From positions 1 through 5,395 of the forward strand of contig CAKQFW010000139.1 in NCBI GenBank assembly GCA_934230965.1: a stretch of 5,395 nucleotides of DNA, written 5' to 3'. The translations under genes and the position numbers were made by a program. The stretch is from an uncultured Prevotella sp. (GTDB taxonomy: Bacteria; Bacteroidota; Bacteroidia; Bacteroidales; Bacteroidaceae). Under the pieces are notes generated by a model. It made no database searches, was not told where the DNA came from, and saw only the letters and a list, made by a program, of their open reading frames with translations. Of this stretch, positions 1 to 5,382 are shown piece by piece. Each line of letters starts with the position of its first letter. Position 1 is the first letter of the stretch.

Positions 1-154
1 CAACCGATAGGGATATGTCGATAATTTGCCTTGATATCTGCTAAAGAACTAAGTACGAATAAGAAAAAACAGCTGCTGCACTTGCATCCTTGTCTCCCTT
101 TCAAGACCTTCTCGTGTTTGAAGGGCAAGCGCATAGGCACAAGACAATAAAGAG

Positions 155-1825
155 ATGGAAATTCAGAGTTTCAACGAGCTCATAGAAAAGAGCATCATCA
201 GTAATTGGGATAGCGATGCCCTCACCGACTTTAAAGGCGCTACCCTGCAGTATCATGATGTGGCAAGAAAAATTGAGAAGTTGCACATCATGTTTGAAAA
301 CAGTGGTGTGGTACCCGGAGACAAAATAGCACTGTGCGGACGTAATAGCGCCTGCTGGGCCGTAGCTTTCTTGGCAACGCTTACCTATGGCGCTGTGGCC
401 GTGCCCATTCTGCATGAGTTTACCGCAGACCAAATTCATAACATCGTAAACCACAGCGAGGCTAAACTGCTGTTTGTGGGCGATGTAGTGGCTACTGTTA
501 TCGATGCTACAAAGATGCCCCATCTTGAAGGTGTTATCTATATTCCCGATTATTCGTTGGTGGTATCGCGCACTGATAAACTAACGTATGCTCGTGAGCA
601 CCTGAACGAATTGTTCGGAAAGAAGTTCCCCAAGTATTTCCGCAAAGAGCATGTGCACTATCGTCGCGAGAACAATATGAACGACTTAGCGCTCATCAAC
701 TATACCAGTGGCACGACGGGCTTCTCTAAAGGCGTGATGATTCCTTATCGTGCTTTGTGGAGCAACTACGACTTTGCCATGAAGGCGGTGGGTAGCAAAA
801 TAAAACGTGGCGCCAGCGTGATCAGTATCTTGCCTATGGCACATATGTATGGCATGTCGTTCGAGTTCTTATTCGAGTTCTTGTATGGTTGTCATGTGTT
901 CTATCTCACTCGTGTGCCCAGCCCCGCTATTATTGCTCAGGCTTTTGCCGAGGTTCAGCCCGCTATCATCATCGCTGTGCCATTGGTTATCGAGAAGATT
1001 ATTCGTAAGAAAGTATTCCCCAAGATACAGAACAATCGCATGCGCTTGCTGCTTAATATGCCTGTGGTAAATCGTAAGGTAAACCATAAGATATGCGAGC
1101 AAGTGAAGAACGCCTTTGGTGGCAAATTCTATGAGATTATTGTTGGTGGTGCTGCTTTCAATCAAGAGGTAGAGCAGTTCTTGCAGCAGATAGGGTTCCC
1201 CTACACCGTAGGTTATGGCGCTACCGAGTGTGCCCCCATCATCTGTTATGCCGACTATACCGAGTTCGTGCCTGGCTCTTGTGGCAAGGCCGTAGTGAAT
1301 ATGGAGGTGAAGATTGATAGTCCTGATCCCGAGAATGTGCCGGGCGAAATCTTGGCACGTGGTATGAACGTTATGTTGGGCTATTATAAGAACGAAGAGG
1401 CCACCCGCACTACGCTCGACTCTGAAGGCTGGTATCACACTGGCGACCTTGGCACGATGGATGCCGATGGCAACGTGTTTATCAAAGGTCGCTCAAAGAA
1501 TATGTTGTTGGGTGCCAACGGACAGAATATCTATCCCGAGGAAATAGAGGATAAACTCAACTCAATGGCAATGGTCAGCGAGAGTGTGGTTATTCAGAAA
1601 GGCGATAAACTGGTGGGCCTTGTGCATCCTGATTATGACGAGGCCAAGACCATGAACCTTACCAACGACGATCTTCAGGAGGTGATGGAGCAAAACCGTC
1701 AAGAACTGAACGCTGTGATGCCTGCTTACTGCAAACTGTCGGCTATCCGTATTCAGGAAGAAGAGTTTGAGAAGACGCCGAAGAAGAGCATCAAACGTTA
1801 TCTGTATCAGAACGCTGAAGTGTAA
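155..1825 (+). CDS. AMP-forming long-chain acyl-CoA ligase (FadD-like, ANL superfamily)
   Basis: A 556-residue adenylate-forming enzyme, predicted to activate a fatty acid with ATP to an acyl-adenylate and pass it to CoA, in the cytoplasm or at the inner face of the membrane. The core ANL motifs occur in order. The phosphate-binding loop is YTSGTTGFSKG (183-193), A5 is GYGATE (353-358), and A7 is WYHTGDLG (426-433). The hinge is KGRSKNM (444-450), followed by GQNIYPEEIE (456-465), and the C-terminal A10 region is KTPKKSIKR (540-548). Length is normal for the family. ATG 155 is the first start in frame, since an in-frame TAG lies at 134-136, and no Shine-Dalgarno is visible. In A10 the usual catalytic lysine column reads Ser545, with lysines at 543 and 544. 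The substrate (long-chain, branched or other acyl group) cannot be read from sequence. The gene stands alone and converges on the cyd operon. Confidence 0.9.
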   Translation: MEIQSFNELIEKSIISNWDSDALTDFKGATLQYHDVARKIEKLHIMFENSGVVPGDKIALCGRNSACWAVAFLATLTYGAVAVPILHEFTADQIHNIVNHSEAKLLFVGDVVATVIDATKMPHLEGVIYIPDYSLVVSRTDKLTYAREHLNELFGKKFPKYFRKEHVHYRRENNMNDLALINYTSGTTGFSKGVMIPYRALWSNYDFAMKAVGSKIKRGASVISILPMAHMYGMSFEFLFEFLYGCHVFYLTRVPSPAIIAQAFAEVQPAIIIAVPLVIEKIIRKKVFPKIQNNRMRLLLNMPVVNRKVNHKICEQVKNAFGGKFYEIIVGGAAFNQEVEQFLQQIGFPYTVGYGATECAPIICYADYTEFVPGSCGKAVVNMEVKIDSPDPENVPGEILARGMNVMLGYYKNEEATRTTLDSEGWYHTGDLGTMDADGNVFIKGRSKNMLLGANGQNIYPEEIEDKLNSMAMVSESVVIQKGDKLVGLVHPDYDEAKTMNLTNDDLQEVMEQNRQELNAVMPAYCKLSAIRIQEEEFEKTPKKSIKRYLYQNAEV

Positions 1826-1894
1826 CAAACGTTATCTTCATTAGAACGCAGAAGTATAATAAACGTTGTTTTCGTCAGAACGTTGAAGTGTAGT
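1793..1894 (+). repeat. Three tandem copies of a 34-bp unit overlapping the ligase stop codon
   Basis: Three abutting 34-nt units lie at 1793-1826, 1827-1860 and 1861-1894. By eye, copies 1 and 2 agree at 28 of 34 positions, and copy 3 agrees with each of the others at 26. Every unit begins AAACGTT, contains AGAACG at the same offset, and ends in a stop-like TAA or TAG. Copy 1 is coding: it encodes the final residues KRYLYQNAEV and the stop of the acyl-CoA ligase. Copies 2 and 3 are therefore non-coding duplicates of the gene's 3' end. Because 34 is not a multiple of three, they are also frame-shifted relative to copy 1. Confidence 0.85.
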
Positions 1895-1918
1895 TCTGTA
1901 TAAATATTTATATATAAT

Positions 1919-1973
1919 AAAGCCAGCAACAAGTCGGTTGTAACATTTAGTTATCCGAATTGTTGCTGGCTTT
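1919..1973 (+). terminator. Long Rho-independent terminator hairpin, possibly bidirectional
   Basis: The left arm AAAGCCAGCAACAA (1919-1932) pairs perfectly with TTGTTGCTGGCTTT (1960-1973). A G/A mismatch follows, then TCGG (1934-1937) pairs with CCGA (1955-1958). After a two-base bulge, GTAAC (1940-1944) pairs with GTTAT (1950-1954) around a five-base loop. The right arm runs into a T-tract (1971-1976), as expected for termination of the plus-strand ligase transcript. On the minus strand the same stem ends in TTTATTAT, a weaker U-rich tail that could also stop the cyd transcript. No other strong hairpin lies between the two convergent genes. Confidence 0.85.
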
Positions 1974-1997
1974 TTTGTTACTCGTTATTTACTTATT

Positions 1998-2107
1998 GCC
2001 TTGTTTTTGTCTCAATCAAGGCTTGTTTTGAACTCAATTATGCCTTGTTTTTGTCTCAATTAAGCCTTGTTTGCGTCTCAATCAAGCCTTCTTTTGGGCT
2101 TAATAAG
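1998..2107. repeat. 22-bp tandem repeat (4 units plus a degenerate fifth) at the cydB 3' end
   Basis: Exact 22-nt periodicity is seen at 1998-2019, 2020-2041, 2042-2063 and 2064-2085. Most units start GCCTTGTTT and all four carry CTCAAT at the same offset. Units 1 and 3 differ at one position. Unit 2 is the most diverged in the middle. A fifth, decayed unit (2086-2107) starts GCCTTCTTTT and runs into the cydB stop codon (2100-2102) and last codons. No spacers separate the units, so this is a minisatellite and not a CRISPR array. It would lie in the 3' untranslated part of the cyd mRNA. Confidence 0.85.
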
Positions 2108-3239
2108 CTTCTTCCTCAGCAATTTCTTCTTTCGTTAGTTTCTTCTTATCCATAGCATACCAAGCGTAGGCGATGTATGCCACCACGAAGGGTACAAGAA
2201 GCGAGACGTAGAACATGGTGCGTAGGGTGAATTCGCTACTGCAACTGTTAGCGATGGTTAGCGAACTCTGTAGGTCTACGTTTGAAGGATAGTAGGCAGT
2301 GCCGTTCCATCCCGCACACAGCAGCAGGGCCAATACTGCCAATACTACGCCGATGCCAGCGGGCCATATTCCTTTAATGTAAGTCTTGCTTACAATGGTG
2401 CGTATGATGCCATAAAGCAGCAACACTACGCCTATGCCGAAGCCTACCAGCAAGGGCCACATTGTAAGAAGGTTGTGCAGATATTTCATAGGTTCCATCA
2501 CGATGAGGCCTGTTGTGGCGTCAATGGCGTAACCCTCTTTCAGTAATGTACGAATAAGGAAGGCGAGGAACAGTACCAAGAACACTACCGTGCATCCTAC
2601 GAGACGTACCGATGCTCGGCACCGTATGTTCTCATCGTCTACATTGTTAATAATGTATAGTGTGCCGAGGATGCGTGCCAAGAAGAATACCGCCATGCCA
2701 AACACCAGATTCCAGGGATCGAGCAGTGCATCCAATCCATAGCTTCCGTTTGCCCAATGGCTGATGATGGGTTGCAGCGAAGTAAGGTTGCCCTTGTCAA
2801 TAACAAAGTTTGATCCATTAAAGAAGGTGGCTACGGCTCCGCCGAGCAACAAAGGTCCTAAGATGCCGTTCAGCACCAGCATCCACTGAAAGGTGCGTGT
2901 GCCCAGAACGTTGCCCAGTTTGTTTTGAAACTCGTAGCTCACGGCTTGCAATACAAACGAGAACAAGATAATCATCCACAGCCAGTAGGCTCCACCGAAA
3001 CTGGTGCTGTAAAACAATGGAAACGAGGCGAAGAAGGCTCCGCCAAAGGTAACCAGTGTGGTGAAGGTTATCTCCCATTTGCACCCAGTGCTGTTAATCA
3101 CCACGCGGCGCTCTTCGGGCGTAGCGCCCAAACTGAAAACCAACGAGTTGGCTCCTTGTACGAACATTAAAAATACCAGCAGTGCGCCAAGTAATGAAAC
3201 GATAAACCACCAGTAATGTTGCAGAAATATATAGTCCAT
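2100..3239 (-). CDS. cydB: Cytochrome bd quinol oxidase subunit II (CydB), Bacteroidota type
   Basis: Subunit II of the membrane cytochrome bd oxidase, which pairs with CydA to reduce O2 to water with electrons from quinol. It is 379 residues long, the normal size for CydB, with about nine strongly hydrophobic segments starting at WWFIVSLLG (10-18) and a charged tail rich in Lys and Glu (365-379). Family-like stretches are EERRVVINS (42-50), FGGAFFASFPLFYSTSF (65-81) and QAVSYEFQNK (98-107), which resembles the E. coli RPVGFDYRSK region. The classical E. coli motifs DGFDMG and HWDGNQVW are replaced by QGANSL (28-33) and KWEITFTTL (54-62). An acidic residue, Glu56, remains where E. coli has Asp58. 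The start at 3239 gives the expected N-terminus right at the first helix. It lies 146 nt downstream of cydA, in the same operon. Confidence 0.95.
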   Translation of the reverse strand: MDYIFLQHYWWFIVSLLGALLVFLMFVQGANSLVFSLGATPEERRVVINSTGCKWEITFTTLVTFGGAFFASFPLFYSTSFGGAYWLWMIILFSFVLQAVSYEFQNKLGNVLGTRTFQWMLVLNGILGPLLLGGAVATFFNGSNFVIDKGNLTSLQPIISHWANGSYGLDALLDPWNLVFGMAVFFLARILGTLYIINNVDDENIRCRASVRLVGCTVVFLVLFLAFLIRTLLKEGYAIDATTGLIVMEPMKYLHNLLTMWPLLVGFGIGVVLLLYGIIRTIVSKTYIKGIWPAGIGVVLAVLALLLCAGWNGTAYYPSNVDLQSSLTIANSCSSEFTLRTMFYVSLLVPFVVAYIAYAWYAMDKKKLTKEEIAEEEAY

Positions 3240-3248
3240 ATTTTTATC

Positions 3249-3334
3249 AATTCATAATTCTTAATTCAAAATTCATAATGAGTGAAGCGGAAGAACTAAT
3301 TCGTAATTCATAATTCATAATACATAATGAGTTA
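3249..3334. repeat. Two 35-bp AT-rich direct repeats (49-bp period) between cydA and cydB
   Basis: The blocks at 3251-3285 and 3300-3334 match at 30 of 35 positions. Both end in CATAATGAGT followed by GA or TA. Internally each is built from shorter TTCATAA / AATTC words, so there are two levels of repetition. A 14-nt unrelated stretch separates the blocks. They fill most of the intercistronic spacer of the cyd operon. AATTCATAATTC-type sequence is, from memory, frequent in intergenic DNA of Prevotella-like genomes. No ORF longer than about 15 codons is present. Confidence 0.8.
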
Positions 3335-3370
3335 GGCAAAAGCCCCAAATCATAAAGCGCATATGAATTC

Positions 3371-3398
3371 TTCACTCTTCACTCTTCACTTTTCACTT
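3371..3398. repeat. Four tandem heptamers (TTCACTC/TTCACTT) spanning the cydA stop codon
   Basis: Four abutting 7-mers: TTCACTC at 3371-3377 and 3378-3384, and TTCACTT at 3385-3391 and 3392-3398. On the coding (minus) strand the array reads AAAGTGA AAAGTGA GAGTGAA-type sequence. It supplies the last codons of cydA (Glu-Ser-Glu-Lys) and its TGA stop at 3386-3388. Each unit carries TGA and the period is 1 modulo 3, so the tail ends in the same way if units are added. Confidence 0.85.
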
Positions 3399-4963
3399 TC
3401 CTTTTCCCATTCGGGGCCCTTCTTTATCTGTTTGCACAAGATGCTAATCTCGACAACTAAAAGGGTGGTGAAAAGGGTGAGGAAGATGAAGAAAGTAGTG
3501 GCCACTGAGCCTGCCCCGATATCCGACACCGCAGCGTTCAGCGGCAGCATATCTTGTATAGCCCATGGCTGACGTCCCATCTCGGCCACAATCCATCCTG
3601 CCTCGCTGGCAATATAAGCCAAGGGCAACATGGCGATAGCGGCCCAATGCAGCCAACGCTTGTTGCTGATATCGCAACGGAAAGCAATATGGCCAGCCAC
3701 AAGGAAGAAGAGTAGCAACAAGGTTCCAATGCCCACCATTGCGCGGAATGCATAGAAACACAGTGGGATATAAGGCACAATGTCGGCCTCGCTGTTCAGG
3801 TATCCATAGCCAAAGTCGGCCATGTGGGCGTCAATCTTCGCCTTTGCTTCAGCCAGTGCGGCAGCATCGGCCTCGGGCTGCGTCTTTAGTTGGCGATATT
3901 CTGCCAGTGCCTGAATAGCAATCTTACCGTTCGCCATACGCTCTTTCAGCGGAGCCACCTGTGTGCCATCAGCTTTGGTATAACCGTTTATAATATCGTT
4001 GATGCCCGCCACATAGCCATCGGTGCTATGTGTAGCCAGTATCGACAAACCATTCGGAATACTGATATGTAGCGCATGCTCTTCGCCAGCCGCATAGTTA
4101 GGTTGTTCAAAGGGGTTGATGGCAGCAATGGCTGTCAGTCCTACGCTTTCGCCACCGTTATATAGCGCTTCCATGGCGGCCAATTTCATGGGTTGCTTGT
4201 CGGCCACTTGCACAGCCGATCTGTCGCCCGTAGCCATGGCCAACACCGAGGCCACGATGCCCACGATGCTGGCAATCTTGATGCTTACTATTGATAACCT
4301 TTGTTCGCGGTTACGCAGTAGATACCAGCAACTTACTGCCACCACAAAGGCGGCGCCCACAATCCACGACGAGATAACGGTGTGAAAGAATTTGTCTACG
4401 GCAAAGGGCGAGAGCGCCACATCGGCAAAGCTCACCATCTCGTTGCGCACAGTGTCGGGGTTGAAGGCGCAGCCCACAGGATGTTGCATCCATGCGTTGG
4501 CCACCAATATCCACCATGCCGAGATGGTGGCGCCTAACCCCGTGAGCCAAGTTGCTGCCAAGTGAAATCCTGCCGACACCTTCTTCCATCCGAAGAACAT
4601 TACGGCCACAAACGTGCTCTCCATAAAGAAGGCCACGATGCCCTCAATGGCCAGCGGTGCGCCAAAGATGTCGCCCACAAACCATGAGTAGTTGCTCCAG
4701 TTGGTGCCAAACTCAAACTCTAAGATGATGCCTGTGGCCACACCCATAGCAAAGTTTACACCAAACAGGCGTTGCCAAAATTTAGCGGTGTCGCGCCAAA
4801 ACACATTACGCGTTTTGTAATAGCATGTCTCCATAATGGCCATAATCAGGGCCAACCCCAGTGTTAGGGGCACAAACAGCCAGTGGTAGATGGCGGTCAG
4901 CGCAAATTGTGCCCTCGACCAGTCAATGGCTGTAGGGTCAATTGTCAATAGTAGGTTGTGCAT
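3386..4963 (-). CDS. cydA: Cytochrome bd quinol oxidase subunit I (CydA), long Q-loop form
   Basis: The haem-bearing, quinol-oxidising subunit of cytochrome bd oxidase; 525 residues, multi-spanning inner membrane protein. Comparison with remembered E. coli CydA numbering shows a constant +8 offset in the first half. His27 is the b595 haem ligand (E. coli His19). Glu107 and Glu115 match Glu99 and Glu107 in GDIFGAPLAIEG...FFMEST. His194 is the b558 ligand (His186). Lys260 and Glu265 in KLAAME are the quinol-site residues (Lys252 and Glu257). After the Q-loop the offset is +16: Arg407 and Met409 in FRAMVGIG (Arg391, Met393) and Glu461 before GRQPW (463-467; E. coli Glu445). The periplasmic loop is thus about eight residues longer than in E. 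coli, with an Ala/Lys/Glu-rich stretch near 364-380. The start at 4963 leaves a 16-nt gap to the DUF4492 stop, so co-transcription is likely. Confidence 0.97.
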   Translation of the reverse strand: MHNLLLTIDPTAIDWSRAQFALTAIYHWLFVPLTLGLALIMAIMETCYYKTRNVFWRDTAKFWQRLFGVNFAMGVATGIILEFEFGTNWSNYSWFVGDIFGAPLAIEGIVAFFMESTFVAVMFFGWKKVSAGFHLAATWLTGLGATISAWWILVANAWMQHPVGCAFNPDTVRNEMVSFADVALSPFAVDKFFHTVISSWIVGAAFVVAVSCWYLLRNREQRLSIVSIKIASIVGIVASVLAMATGDRSAVQVADKQPMKLAAMEALYNGGESVGLTAIAAINPFEQPNYAAGEEHALHISIPNGLSILATHSTDGYVAGINDIINGYTKADGTQVAPLKERMANGKIAIQALAEYRQLKTQPEADAAALAEAKAKIDAHMADFGYGYLNSEADIVPYIPLCFYAFRAMVGIGTLLLLFFLVAGHIAFRCDISNKRWLHWAAIAMLPLAYIASEAGWIVAEMGRQPWAIQDMLPLNAAVSDIGAGSVATTFFIFLTLFTTLLVVEISILCKQIKKGPEWEKESEK

Positions 4964-4979
4964 GATGTTAGTGTTTTTA

Positions 4980-5204
4980 TTATTTATTTTGTTGATTTCT
5001 CTCCGTCAGCTGCGTTCCCACATAGTCGGCTTCATATCCTTCTGTGGCGCGTTGCTTGATAAAGTTTGGGAAGAAGAACACTTTCAGTATGAGGAAGATG
5101 ATAATAAGTTTTATCACAATTACCGCCCACAGCGTGCGCCCAACGGTCATTGCGGCAAAGCCTTCTTTGTAGAAAAGAAATATCTTTTTTATCATTCCTG
5201 TCAT
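4980..5204 (-). CDS. DUF4492 small membrane protein, first gene of the cyd operon
   Basis: A 74-residue protein with the pattern I recognise as DUF4492: an N-terminal KKIFLFYKEGFAAMTVGRTLW (5-25), one long hydrophobic helix (about 25-45, rich in Ile, Leu and Phe), FFFPNF, then a polar tail to 74. Its function is unproven. In Bacteroidota this family sits directly upstream of cydA, as here, with a 16-nt gap. A role in assembly, stability or subunit composition of cytochrome bd, like CydX or CydH elsewhere, is a reasonable inference. The frame is open further upstream to 5348, but a -7 promoter box (5263-5270) and a hairpin (5239-5256) lie inside that extension, so I chose ATG 5204. ATG 5195 (71 aa) is also possible. 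No Shine-Dalgarno is seen; the leader just before the start is A/T-rich (TTTTAAACGTTTTGAC). Confidence 0.85.
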   Translation of the reverse strand: MTGMIKKIFLFYKEGFAAMTVGRTLWAVIVIKLIIIFLILKVFFFPNFIKQRATEGYEADYVGTQLTERNQQNK

Positions 5205-5238
5205 GTCAAAACGTTTAAAAGATAGTAGTGTTTTATGA

Positions 5239-5256
5239 TGAGATGATAGCATCTCA
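5239..5256 (-). promoter_or_regulatory. 18-bp inverted repeat at the predicted 5' end of the cyd mRNA
   Basis: On the minus strand TGAGATG-CTAT-CATCTCA forms a perfect 7-bp stem with a four-base loop. It starts about six bases downstream of the -7 box (5263-5270), so it would be the first structure of the cyd transcript or an operator covering the start site. It ends 34 nt before the DUF4492 start codon. No T-tract follows, so it is not a terminator. Confidence 0.5.
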
Positions 5257-5262
5257 ACTGTG

Positions 5263-5270
5263 CAAAGATA
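5263..5270 (-). promoter_or_regulatory. -7 promoter element of the cyd operon (TATCTTTG)
   Basis: The minus strand reads TTATCTTTGCA, an exact match to the Bacteroidota -7 consensus TAnnTTTG. Predicted transcription starts near 5257, giving a leader of about 50 nt before the DUF4492 ATG. At the usual 19-21 nt spacing no TTG or TTTG -33 element is present; that position reads AGGA. This may mean activator dependence. A weaker alternative, TTG (5313-5315) with TAATATTG (5283-5290) at 22-nt spacing, lies just upstream. Confidence 0.6.
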
Positions 5271-5350
5271 ATAAATCGCGGGCAATATTATCCTTTTTTT
5301 CTTTAAAAATATCAATTTTAATAAATATAAAGAATTCCTAATACCCATGC

Positions 5351-5382
5351 TTTGCAGAATTAAGATAAAACCCTTATCTTTG
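5351..5382 (+). promoter_or_regulatory. Bacteroidota-type promoter for a rightward gene beyond the window
   Basis: TTTG at 5351-5354 (-33 element) and TATCTTTG at 5375-5382 (-7 element) are separated by exactly 20 nt, fitting the Bacteroidota primary sigma factor consensus TTTG-N19-21-TAnnTTTG. Transcription would start around 5389 and run out of the window, so the driven gene is not visible. It is divergent from the cyd operon; the two -7 boxes share the 11-mer TTATCTTTGCA on opposite strands. An inverted repeat (5362-5380) overlaps this -7 box. Confidence 0.75.
5362..5380. promoter_or_regulatory. Inverted repeat overlapping the rightward -7 box
   Basis: AAGATAA (5362-5368) and TTATCTT (5374-5380) are perfect inverted repeats around AACCC. 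The right arm contains most of the TATCTTTG -7 element. A dyad here could be an operator that blocks sigma binding, but with 7-bp arms in AT-rich DNA it may also be chance. Confidence 0.35.

Noticed and set aside
90..120. Possible ligase promoter: TTG at 90-92, 20 nt, then CGTGTTTG at 113-120
   Set aside because: Spacing fits, but the -7 box lacks the TA that anchors the consensus; too weak to annotate, although the ligase may need a promoter here.
869..1438. Long open frame antisense to the ligase
   Set aside because: Shadow of the real gene on the other strand; the plus-strand frame carries all ANL motifs and the antisense protein shows no recognisable family pattern.
1998..2107. Possible CRISPR array from the regular 22-bp spacing
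   Set aside because: Units abut directly with no spacers, and no cas gene or leader is present; it is a tandem minisatellite.
3335..3344. Small GGC-AAAA-GCC hairpin in the cydA-cydB spacer as a terminator or processing stem
   Set aside because: Only three base pairs, with no T-tract; not significant.
4116..4589. Overlapping open frames within cydA on both strands
   Set aside because: They lie inside an intact cydA with all catalytic residues and have no recognisable features.
5209..5216. AAACGTTT palindrome just before the DUF4492 start, similar to AAACGTT in the 34-bp repeats
   Set aside because: An 8-bp self-complementary AT-rich word is easily due to chance; no further similarity to the repeats is seen.
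5205..5348. Upstream extension of the DUF4492 reading frame to an ATG at 5348
   Set aside because: The extension contains the -7 box and hairpin, is AT-rich and Lys/Ile-biased, and does not resemble the family N-terminus.
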